From: UBA2979 sp963694535
Lineage (GTDB): Bacteria; Chloroflexota; Dehalococcoidia; UBA2979
Direction of reading: 5' to 3'
Length of the DNA: 10,937 bases
Assembly (NCBI GenBank): GCA_963694535.1
Contig: CAVODE010000058.1
Span: 1 to 10,937 of the forward strand
Shown here: piece after piece, positions 1-7,220 of the stretch
Layout of the letters: each line of letters begins with the position of its first letter
Position numbering within the stretch: the first letter of the stretch is position 1
Notes under the pieces: generated by a model
What the model saw: only the letters and a program-made list of their open reading frames with translations
Databases searched by the model: none
What the model was told of the DNA's origin: nothing
Position numbers and translations under genes: made by a program

Positions 1-1121
1 TGTTTTGCTGATTCCTCAGTTTTCTGCTTAGCATCGTTCACTTCAGACGTCATCCTAAGGCACAGAATATCTTTCTCTCTCAACAGCTGACTAACCTGCT
101 CGAGGGCTTGATCTGCCACTTTTGCGGTATCAATCAACTGTTGTTTAGTCGATATCTTATCCCGTCCACCGATTTCCCGTTCTGACTGCGCAAGTCCTTC
201 TTTAGCTTTCTGAACATCAAGTTCGGATTGTTTGTTCAGTTTATCTAGTGACTCCTTTTTCGATGTAGATTCGTTCATTCGGTTAAGTAAAACCTCAGTT
301 TCATCGGCTCTTGGCAAAGTATCTCTTAATTTCTCCATTCCCAATATCTGATCTTCAATAGACGCACTGCTCTCTCTCTTCAAGTTAACTAGCTGAGTAA
401 GAGGCTCAATTTTCTCTAAAACTCCCGTTAACTTAATAGCTCGATTTTGTAACTCAGATCGCTCAGTCGCAAGTTCATCAAACTGAGTTCTGGCCTTTAA
501 ACTTTGATCGAGTGCGATTTCCAGGACCTCAACTCGAGATCTCAAGACATTCAGGCGGGTGCTTGCCTCTTCACGCATTTCATCTATTCTTTGTAAACCA
601 AAAACTCCCTTTAATACGACATCACGCTCGGAAGGCCTAGCATTCAAGAATTCAGCAAAACGGCCTTGAGCAAGCAAAATAGATCGCGAAAATCCGTCAA
701 AATCAATTCCCAAAATCGTCTCAATACGCTCGTTCATCTCGCGCGCTTTATCAACTACTAGTCGGCCACGTTGAGAGGTATCTAAGTCATACTCATATAG
801 ACCAACCTGACCCCCTCCCCCACTAGTTCGTATAATGCGTTGCGCCAACCATCCCCGAAGGTCACCATTACCGTCTTGAGATCTAAAAACTAGCTCGACT
901 GAGGCTTGATTCGGATCAGATTTTTGATTAACGAGCTCTCGTGTACCTTGACCTATAGTTGGTGTTTTTCCGTATAGTGCAAAGCATATCGCGTCGAGCA
1001 ATGTAGACTTGCCAGAACCTATAGGGCCAAGGATGCCGACAAGATTACGCCCTCTGAAATCAATTCTTGTAGATTCCTTGAATGAACGAAATCCTTCAAT
1101 AGTTAATTCAATCGGCCGCAT
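1..1121 (-). CDS. sbcC: SbcC/Rad50-type nuclease ATPase subunit, N-terminal part (3' end outside window)
   Basis: The reading frame is open from an ATG at 1119-1121 to the window edge, giving 373 residues of a protein that is normally about 1,000 long. Residues 1-50 match the SMC/Rad50 N-terminus: a beta-rich start (MRPIELTIEGFRSF) and a Walker A GPIGSGKST at 32-40, followed by LLDAICFALYG. Residues 149-161 (LLAQGRFAEFLNA) form the Q-loop region typical of SbcC. From about residue 180 the sequence is charged heptad-like coiled coil (many E, K, L, Q), so the window ends in the first coiled-coil arm before the zinc hook. SbcC is the ATPase that forms the SbcCD exo/endonuclease with SbcD and opens hairpins and blocked DNA ends in the cytoplasm. 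Its start lies inside the end of sbcD (14-nt overlap, different frame), which indicates translational coupling. The Walker B and signature motifs lie outside the window and cannot be checked. Confidence 0.95.
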   Translation of the reverse strand, partial: MRPIELTIEGFRSFKESTRIDFRGRNLVGILGPIGSGKSTLLDAICFALYGKTPTIGQGTRELVNQKSDPNQASVELVFRSQDGNGDLRGWLAQRIIRTSGGGGQVGLYEYDLDTSQRGRLVVDKAREMNERIETILGIDFDGFSRSILLAQGRFAEFLNARPSERDVVLKGVFGLQRIDEMREEASTRLNVLRSRVEVLEIALDQSLKARTQFDELATERSELQNRAIKLTGVLEKIEPLTQLVNLKRESSASIEDQILGMEKLRDTLPRADETEVLLNRMNESTSKKESLDKLNKQSELDVQKAKEGLAQSEREIGGRDKISTKQQLIDTAKVADQALEQVSQLLREKDILCLRMTSEVNDAKQKTEESAK

Positions 1122-2358
1122 CGGTACTCTCGATTTCTGCCTCGAGCAATTCTTCCTGACGTTGCAAACTAGCTGCCTCTGCAATTTGCCGGAATCCATC
1201 TAGTAAATTTTCACGGACCTCAGCGCCATTCTCTAGGAAGTAATATTCCTTATATGACTCCTCATCAGACTGATCCAGTTTCGAAACCGCAGCGGTCACC
1301 TCGGATTGATATTTCGCTTGAATCTTTACAACGCTTCCGATCTTCTGATGAATCCTATCGCTCAAGCTAGTATCTGGGCCGTCCGTTTCCACGACTATAT
1401 CGAAATATGGACCACTCTCCGAATTAACATCAGGATATTTACGACTCAGATTAACCAGTTCGTCTTCATACTCCTGCAGGATAGTTTCTACGTTTCCGGT
1501 AAGTCGACGAAGTGGTCGTCTTTGTGCCACTTTTAAGGGAATACTTTCAAGTCGTGCGGGAGCTCCGGGCACGGCTTCCACAACCACAACTCGCTTCTCA
1601 TCGTTGCGCTCGCCAAAATCTAAAGGAAGAAGCGTGCCAGCATATTCGGCTGGCACCGAACTCCCAGCTATCTTCTGTGGCTTGTGTATATGCCCCATTG
1701 CAACGTACTGCACAGTTGAGGGGAATGAAGTTGCTTCGATTGCATAATCTTGACCCGTATGAAGACTCCATTCTCCTCCACCAATTGATGCGCCGTTCAC
1801 GGTAGTGTGTGACATTAGCATAGTGACCGCACCAGCAGCTTGATCCATTGAAAGTGCCCGCGCAAATGTCTCAAATATGTTCTTCAAAGTCTCCTGGTAA
1901 GCTCCATACGATTTCGACAAATCTCCCATCAAGTCCACGACATGACCTTTTCGCAAAAAAGGGATGCATCCCACCGCAAGTTTTCCGTTCGAAGTTTCAA
2001 TCCTAATTATTCCGCCCTCAGCGGGCGGCTTTACATACCCTACAAAATGTATGTTGAATGGTTTCAGTATTTTACTCATCACATCAAAAAAAGGTGCCGA
2101 ATCATGGTTGCCAGCGATCACGATGATGGCCCGATTTCCTGCGTCAGAAAGTTGCCTCATCGCTTCTATTCCGATATCCATCAAACCGGGTGTCGGGGTT
2201 CCCTTATCCCAAATATCCCCAGACACCAATACGGCGTCAACACTTTGAGCAATACAAATCTCCTCAAGTTCATCGATGGCTAATCGGAATTCTGATGTGC
2301 GGTCAAACGCTCCAAGTTTTTTGCCTATATGCCAATCCGATGTGTGAAGAATTTTCAT
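1108..2358 (-). CDS. sbcD: SbcD/Mre11-type nuclease subunit
   Basis: This 416-residue protein carries all the calcineurin-like phosphoesterase motifs of SbcD/Mre11: DWH with D8 and H10, GDIWD with D48, GNHD at 83-86, MSH with H184, and GHIH at 222-225. These residues bind the two Mn ions that cleave DNA. The C-terminal part (about 250-416) is the capping and SbcC-binding region and ends in an acidic tail. The length is normal for the family. The ATG at 2358 begins the classic MKILHTSDWHIG, and AGGTG with GAGGG lies just upstream as ribosome-binding sequence. It is first in a transcript with sbcC, whose start overlaps its end. It is divergent from the unknown gene at 2509. Expected role: Mn-dependent nuclease acting on double-strand ends and hairpins in complex with SbcC. 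Confidence 0.97.
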   Translation of the reverse strand: MKILHTSDWHIGKKLGAFDRTSEFRLAIDELEEICIAQSVDAVLVSGDIWDKGTPTPGLMDIGIEAMRQLSDAGNRAIIVIAGNHDSAPFFDVMSKILKPFNIHFVGYVKPPAEGGIIRIETSNGKLAVGCIPFLRKGHVVDLMGDLSKSYGAYQETLKNIFETFARALSMDQAAGAVTMLMSHTTVNGASIGGGEWSLHTGQDYAIEATSFPSTVQYVAMGHIHKPQKIAGSSVPAEYAGTLLPLDFGERNDEKRVVVVEAVPGAPARLESIPLKVAQRRPLRRLTGNVETILQEYEDELVNLSRKYPDVNSESGPYFDIVVETDGPDTSLSDRIHQKIGSVVKIQAKYQSEVTAAVSKLDQSDEESYKEYYFLENGAEVRENLLDGFRQIAEAASLQRQEELLEAEIESTDAAD

Positions 2359-2382
2359 TTCACCTACTACCCTCTTACAAAA

Positions 2383-2388
2383 AGTATA
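2383..2388 (-). promoter_or_regulatory. Putative -10 element for sbcDC
   Basis: Read on the minus strand this is TATACT, five of six matches to TATAAT, about 25 nt upstream of the sbcD ATG. No convincing -35 is found at 16-18 nt spacing; the nearest candidates are weak (TTCTGA). It abuts the left arm of the inverted repeat at 2388-2426. Confidence 0.35.
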
Positions 2389-2426
2389 ACTCGGTTAATT
2401 AGTGGTTCAGAACCTAAAACCGAGTT
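2388..2426. repeat. Nested inverted repeat in divergent promoter region, candidate operator
   Basis: The outer arms are 9-bp perfect complements (AACTCGGTT at 2388-2396, AACCGAGTT at 2418-2426). Inside them is a second dyad, GGTTC-A-GAACC, at 2404-2414. The structure lies between the divergent sbcD and 2509 genes and covers the place where the sbcD -35 would fall. A two-fold-symmetric repressor site is one reading. It has no U-tract on either side that would suggest a terminator. Function is inferred from position and symmetry only. Confidence 0.4.
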
Positions 2427-2508
2427 CACAAAGCCTTCAATTTTTATGAAAAACTTGTTAACATAGGCATCTCACAAGTAATTCACCTAACTAGTAAGGA
2501 CTTGCACA

Positions 2509-4284
2509 ATGGTCGCTCCAGTAGAACTTGAACCCATCTCAAATGATATTAGTGACAAGGATACCCGAAGATCTTACGAGCGACTCCGTGAGAATATCAT
2601 TGACCGCGATCAAGTTTCAGCAACTAACACCTTGTACGAATTACTAAGACAGGGTCGGTCTAAAGTTGAAATTTTATCTGAAACAGTTCGAACACATGCG
2701 CCGTTTACGCATGTCCCATATCACCAAAAAATCGATCAAGGCATCGTTAGATTTGTGAACAACGACCATTGTTTATTATCCGGTGGTGCCACGCTTCGCC
2801 TAGAAAATTACATGTCGAAACAATTTGAATTTCTCCCACTGGCCCAGACGGTCTGGTACGTGCCCACAGGCCTCGATATTTGGAATCAGCTGAAAGGCCG
2901 TATGCCCGGTCACTATTCACGACGAGTCTATGATGCCTCGAAATACCCAGAGGGCCCTCTGAAGCCTGAAGTTCATTGGAAAGATGAACAACCAAATCCG
3001 ATTGATGGAACCTTTGAGAATGGAATAAATGATTGGCTGCAGCTAGTTGAACGCGGCGACGTCTCCGGTTCTTATCGGCAATGGCTTGGACTTTGGAAAG
3101 ACACTGATCACCGAAAAGATCTTTTAGCAAACACAGTATTTGCGGGATTGATAGATGTTCAGGATCGAATGATGTACAACAGATCATTTACAACTGGCCA
3201 TAAAAGTTTCCGAGCGCGGGCGGCTGTGGAATTAGGGAACCGAATCGGCTGGGACAATGCCCACCATGTCATCTATGCAACAGTACCCGACTTAGCGGTT
3301 GGACCCAGATGGTACTCAGCATATGAGGCTGCCTGCCAAGTTATGATAAATCAATTAGAAGAGGCCGCACCGACGTCGTCACTGGCTGCGACAGAAGCAA
3401 CTGACACGGATCAAGCATTTTTCAGTCAAACACAACCTTTGTCAGAAATAGAAGAAGAATCACTCATACGAATGATCCTCCGGGAAGAAGAAGCTGCTTA
3501 TTTTGAAGCTATCACGATGCTCCTCAAAGCTGGACGATCGCCTAAAGCAATATTAGACGCCATTCAGATCGCATCAGCACGCGTTATCTTAGCGATAGCT
3601 GATCCGCCAGCCTACAGCATGCCTCAACATGGATACGAGTATACGAATACACTCGCTTGGTTCTTCAGGACATTTCAACACCCTCATAAAACAAAATTGC
3701 TTTATATCGCGGCTAATTTTGTAAATCAATGTGCACGGCTTATACGCGATATGCCTGACTACAATTACAAAACTCATCACACCTCTCGGTTTAGTAAAGC
3801 ATTGCAAGCGCGGTCCTTTCAGGCTCCGGAAGGAACTGATCAGCTCTCCGCACGAGAACTACTTAAAAAAATTGATGCGTCTATGATGGCACTGGATCAG
3901 GATGCGAGTGTTGCTTACGTCGAGGCTTATCTCGTCGCTGGACACGAACGGGACTCCCTCGTTAGAATCCTCGCAATGGGCGCGGTGAAGCAAGGTAATG
4001 ACCCCCATAATCAAGAAATTGGTCTATGCATGTTAGAGGACTACACAAGGACTTCGTCAAGTTTTTCCGGAGAACTATTAATGGCTAGTGCAAGACATAC
4101 CGCCGGTCATCAAAAATATGGCGACTCGCTAGAACTCTATAATAGGTACGCCGAATCTATGGATATCAAAGTGCAGGCAAATGGCGATCTGTCCAAGAAT
4201 GAAAATACAATCGAGGCCTTCGTAGACGACATCGATATGTACCTAGAGCCTAATGAAGGTGGCCCGCCACAGGCTTTAGACTAG
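2509..4284 (+). CDS. Unrecognised 591-residue protein with internal helical repeats
   Basis: I do not recognise a family. The start is well supported: ATG at 2509 with AAGGA at 2496-2500, 8 nt away. There is no signal peptide or membrane segment, so it should be cytoplasmic. The sequence looks all-helical and contains related units. The clearest begin near residue 40 (LYELLRQGRSKVEIL) and 333 (AITMLLKAGRSPKAIL), with a weaker one near 470 (VEAYLVAGHERDSLVRIL). Each is followed some 25-50 residues later by a His-containing, Ala/Leu-rich helix (H87 region, HPHK at 391-394, H530/H534). Other His groups are THVPYH 67-72, TGHK 229-232, HH 252-253 and HH 423-424. Residues 285-325 are a polar, acidic linker that divides the protein in two. 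It is divergent from sbcDC and convergent with herA (12 nt), so it sits inside a DNA-repair gene island, but a repair role is only guilt by association. A metal-binding or oxidase-like helical enzyme is an alternative. Confidence 0.9.
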   Translation: MVAPVELEPISNDISDKDTRRSYERLRENIIDRDQVSATNTLYELLRQGRSKVEILSETVRTHAPFTHVPYHQKIDQGIVRFVNNDHCLLSGGATLRLENYMSKQFEFLPLAQTVWYVPTGLDIWNQLKGRMPGHYSRRVYDASKYPEGPLKPEVHWKDEQPNPIDGTFENGINDWLQLVERGDVSGSYRQWLGLWKDTDHRKDLLANTVFAGLIDVQDRMMYNRSFTTGHKSFRARAAVELGNRIGWDNAHHVIYATVPDLAVGPRWYSAYEAACQVMINQLEEAAPTSSLAATEATDTDQAFFSQTQPLSEIEEESLIRMILREEEAAYFEAITMLLKAGRSPKAILDAIQIASARVILAIADPPAYSMPQHGYEYTNTLAWFFRTFQHPHKTKLLYIAANFVNQCARLIRDMPDYNYKTHHTSRFSKALQARSFQAPEGTDQLSARELLKKIDASMMALDQDASVAYVEAYLVAGHERDSLVRILAMGAVKQGNDPHNQEIGLCMLEDYTRTSSSFSGELLMASARHTAGHQKYGDSLELYNRYAESMDIKVQANGDLSKNENTIEAFVDDIDMYLEPNEGGPPQALD

Positions 4285-4296
4285 CGAGTAGCTCTA

Positions 4297-6150
4297 CTAA
4301 ATGTCCTCAGATAGTGACGAATCTAATCCTGAGAACAATTCTTCCGTTGAAGAAATTAAACGCTCTTCCCCTCTCGTTGCCCAAGGAGTTCTCGGAAATT
4401 TGAGAACGACTGGCAACGGAACTGCAGGTTGCCCAAGTACCATTGTGCCTGGCTTCAGAAGCTTGGCTCGAGCGCGAGTGGAAGGAAGCATCCAACCATA
4501 TTGACTACGTTCGGATTCTGCAGAATCAAGCCGTCCCGTGACTCTAATAGATGCGTTCTCTAAAACATCCGGAGCAACTCGGGACGCACTCTGCTGTGCC
4601 CCAATCAATAGCACACCGAGAGATCGTCCCCGCTGAGCGATGTCAATCAACATATCTTTGATTGGACTCTCCCCCTGTATCGGTGCATATTTATTCATTT
4701 CATCTAGTACCACAACTGACAGCGGTGTTCGTGAACCTGTTTCTTCTTTCTCTTCAAACGTTTCCTTCAACAACGCGCCCACTACAAATCGTTGAGCAAG
4801 TTCATGCAACGAGTGGATATCAACCACCGTAACAGTTGCGAGATCTCTATCCACACTCATCTTGCTGCCAACTCGAACCAATTTACCAAGCCGATTAACT
4901 CGAGAGGCTGCTTCGAGTCGCCTAATGAAGGCTAATATTGTGCCTCGCTCGATACTACCTACCCAATCAGGATGGGCCTCAATTTCATCCGGATCAATAA
5001 AGTATCGGATGCCGTTTTTGAGGCTTTCAAGTGAATTGATAGTAATTTCACCCGACCGAGGAGCTACGGCAACTCGCTTACCTTCAAAAAATTCATGTTC
5101 GTTGGGATGCCGGAGCACGACGGCACCAGTGCCATCGGCTAAATCAACAGCCCAACGTTGAAGCTGAGATTGAATCCGCTCTAGTAAGAATTGAAGTTGA
5201 TTACGGGAATCAGAGGCATCGGTGAACACATAGGATAACAAACCCGAGTCAATGAATTCACGCGGGGTCCAATAAAATGGAGACACACCTGTGCGATCGG
5301 CCTGCGGAAGTACAATGTCTTCAGGCGTACCTTCCTGAGGTGGAGACCAAAATGAAACCGTAGGAATTCCGGGCATTAAATCAGATAGCGAAGCTCCGCT
5401 AGTGACCAGCTGAAAAGGAGTCGGTGTAATTCCTAAGGCGGTCCACCCTGCCTCATCTACATCTGTGAAGTCCGCATTTTCTGTATCCAGCCACAATAAA
5501 TCTTGCCCTTTGACGTTAAACACAAGAACTCGCGTGTTATGGAGTGAATCTCCGACCGCATCGTATTTGTCGGAATTCTCCCTTATGTGCCTAGCACCAG
5601 TCAGCATACGGATAAAAAAGAAAGCATACGTCGTCTTAGTTGCGACACCTGATACACCACTAATAGACATATGCCCACCTTTAGTACCATCAAAGAAGTC
5701 AAGGTCCAAAAATATTGGTGACCCATCTGGAGCTAGGCCAACAGGCATTTTTCTTCCCATATCATCCACATACAAAGCTAAATCTCGTTGCACTCCTGTC
5801 GCGCGACGAACTATCTGTCCGGCTAACGGAGCGGTCCAGATTTCGGGAATCATTCTGGTGATCGCAACAGTTGCCGTTCGAATCAGCTCTGCAGGCAATA
5901 CACCTGAATCTGCGATTCTTCGAACATCGGTCTCATAAGTAACTCCCTCATATGTCGATTCACTTTCAGTAACTACTCCATAAGTCGCGAGTGGCTCAGT
6001 TAAGCCAGGAATATCCGAAATCACGACTACAAGGTCATCAACCGCGAGGTATGAAGTATCGTCCAGTATTATCCTGAATTCTCTCGTATTAGTTCGAGCA
6101 TCTCCTACAATACGACCTACCCGCTCTAGTTCTTCTAAAATTTCACTCAT
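4297..6150 (-). CDS. herA: HerA-like hexameric DNA translocase (HAS-barrel plus DUF87 ATPase) with atypical Walker A
   Basis: In 617 residues the layout is that of HerA. A beta-rich N-terminal HAS-barrel-like part (about 10-110) is followed by an FtsK/HerA RecA-like ATPase. The phosphate-binding loop is at 160-175 (HMSISGVSGVATKTTY), with K172-T173. The Walker B strand is LSVVVLDEMNKYAP, with D483-E484. LLIGAQQSASRV (515-525) and a conserved-looking Arg at 540 (VTGRLDSAES) follow, as in HerA C-terminal motifs. The P-loop is not the usual GSTGSGKS: the glycine before Lys is missing and the loop is one residue longer. From memory, similar GVSGVATKT loops occur in related bacterial DUF87 proteins, so it may still be active. 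The ATG at 6150 has AAGG 8 nt upstream, overlapping the end of nurA. HerA with NurA unwinds and resects DNA ends. It is co-transcribed with nurA and convergent with the gene ending at 4284. Confidence 0.88.
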   Translation of the reverse strand: MSEILEELERVGRIVGDARTNTREFRIILDDTSYLAVDDLVVVISDIPGLTEPLATYGVVTESESTYEGVTYETDVRRIADSGVLPAELIRTATVAITRMIPEIWTAPLAGQIVRRATGVQRDLALYVDDMGRKMPVGLAPDGSPIFLDLDFFDGTKGGHMSISGVSGVATKTTYAFFFIRMLTGARHIRENSDKYDAVGDSLHNTRVLVFNVKGQDLLWLDTENADFTDVDEAGWTALGITPTPFQLVTSGASLSDLMPGIPTVSFWSPPQEGTPEDIVLPQADRTGVSPFYWTPREFIDSGLLSYVFTDASDSRNQLQFLLERIQSQLQRWAVDLADGTGAVVLRHPNEHEFFEGKRVAVAPRSGEITINSLESLKNGIRYFIDPDEIEAHPDWVGSIERGTILAFIRRLEAASRVNRLGKLVRVGSKMSVDRDLATVTVVDIHSLHELAQRFVVGALLKETFEEKEETGSRTPLSVVVLDEMNKYAPIQGESPIKDMLIDIAQRGRSLGVLLIGAQQSASRVAPDVLENASIRVTGRLDSAESERSQYGWMLPSTRARAKLLKPGTMVLGQPAVPLPVVLKFPRTPWATRGEERLISSTEELFSGLDSSLSEDI

Positions 6151-6159
6151 GAAATGACC

Positions 6160-7134
6160 TTACGCTTCATGTAATACAGCCTTGAGTTTTCTATTGAGTA
6201 ATTCCGGATCTCCAAGACCCCTCCTTAGTTCCCGCTCCAACGCTGCAATCGGTACTAGATTTTGCGGTGCTCGCGGATCCATATAAAGTGGGGGTGCTGC
6301 AATCGGAATAACGACCGCCGAAATATCCGCTAAACCCATAGTATGCTCCAATTCAAGTTCAGCCGAAACTTCCAGACGCGCAATACCTTGCCACCTATTT
6401 CCCCCTGGCACATATCCGACTCGGATATACCAAGAATATCTTGGATATTGGCCACCGATCAGAAATATCGGGGTCCGTTGCTCAATCTCCAAATTTGGAA
6501 CAGTTTCAGCTGGTCGGCCACTTAAGTATCTGCGCTCATGGCTTTTCACGTAGCCTAATGCTCCAGGCGGATGTTTCGATCTGATTCGTCCATCCGCTAT
6601 CACTATGTTGGTAGCAAAATCGGCCGTCGCGCGAACGATTTTGCTCTCCAATTCTGCCATCTGCACGTGGACTTCATTCTGAAGATCAGAAAATTCAGTG
6701 CCTCCAGCATGGCAAATTTCAAAATCTACATCTGCTCGTTTTAAGCGCTCAATATGGCTAATCTCGATCCCTTTGGGAAGAACAACAACTCGCCTGTGAG
6801 TCAGATTCAAAAACTCTGACTTTCGTTCTTTTCGATTCCAACGGACTGCTCCCGCGCCTGTAGCAGCCCATAATGCCGATTGCGGCACCTCAAATTCTGG
6901 TGGGTATATCTCAAGTCTTGCCTCGATTCGTTGAATACCATCGACGAACAATACCGCTGGTGGCGCATCGATCATGTTTCCATGTATAGGTTCCCAATTT
7001 CTCGAGTTTACCTCCACCGAGTCATCAATAGATTGCTGGTCCGATTCATGAAATTCTCGAAAATCCACCGCGGATCCATATGCAGGATCCCATGAAGAAA
7101 TAGATAAACTCAGGTCTGAAAGGTCAGATAGCAT
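6160..7134 (-). CDS. nurA: NurA-domain nuclease
   Basis: This 324-residue protein has the NurA outline. LFVDGIQR (63-70) provides the first metal-binding Asp (D65). Acidic residues at E161/E163 stand about 17-20 residues before VIADGRI with D181, the same spacing I recall for the Glu/Asp pair in archaeal NurA. GYVKSH (194-199) and WYIRVG (235-240) follow. The C-terminal segment has NLVPIAALERELRRGLGDP where archaeal NurA has a motif with a catalytic His; I see no His there. The RNase H-like fold is inferred. NurA is a 5'-3' exo/endonuclease that forms a ring complex with HerA. The herA ATG lies 9 nt downstream of its stop, which is strong operon evidence. The ATG at 7134 has no strong ribosome-binding sequence, so a different start is possible. 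The 86-nt gap to the upstream CoA-transferase gene contains no obvious terminator. Confidence 0.85.
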   Translation of the reverse strand: MLSDLSDLSLSISSWDPAYGSAVDFREFHESDQQSIDDSVEVNSRNWEPIHGNMIDAPPAVLFVDGIQRIEARLEIYPPEFEVPQSALWAATGAGAVRWNRKERKSEFLNLTHRRVVVLPKGIEISHIERLKRADVDFEICHAGGTEFSDLQNEVHVQMAELESKIVRATADFATNIVIADGRIRSKHPPGALGYVKSHERRYLSGRPAETVPNLEIEQRTPIFLIGGQYPRYSWYIRVGYVPGGNRWQGIARLEVSAELELEHTMGLADISAVVIPIAAPPLYMDPRAPQNLVPIAALERELRRGLGDPELLNRKLKAVLHEA

Positions 7135-7220
7135 AGGATTATTCTACTAGACTGTCTCAACCGTCTAATATGCAAGAGCCGACAATGCTGATCGATCAAA
7201 ATATCCTAAGTAGGCGTCAA

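Noticed and set aside
1634..1656. 8-bp inverted repeat (GTGCCAGC ... GCTGGCAC) with a 7-nt loop
   Set aside because: Inside sbcD; a few repeats of this length are expected by chance in 11 kb and no U-run or regulatory position supports it.
1942..2283. Plus-strand open frame of 113 codons
   Set aside because: Antisense to the phosphoesterase core of sbcD; shadow of a real gene.
2455..2484. Candidate promoter for the 591-residue gene (TTGTTA, 18-nt spacer, TAATTC)
   Set aside because: The -10 match is too weak to list as a feature.
2747..3187. Minus-strand open frame of 146 codons
   Set aside because: Antisense to the 591-residue gene, which has a good start and a longer frame; no recognisable motif.
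4285..4296. Possible bidirectional terminator between the convergent genes
   Set aside because: Only a 5-bp AGTAG/CTACT stem with a 2-nt loop and no T-tract.
5465..5938. Plus-strand open frame of 157 codons
   Set aside because: Lies entirely antisense within herA, which has clear motifs; composition is unlike a protein and no ribosome-binding site was found.
6429..6443. Short palindrome CCAAGA-ata-TCTTGG
   Set aside because: Six-base arms within nurA coding sequence; chance level.
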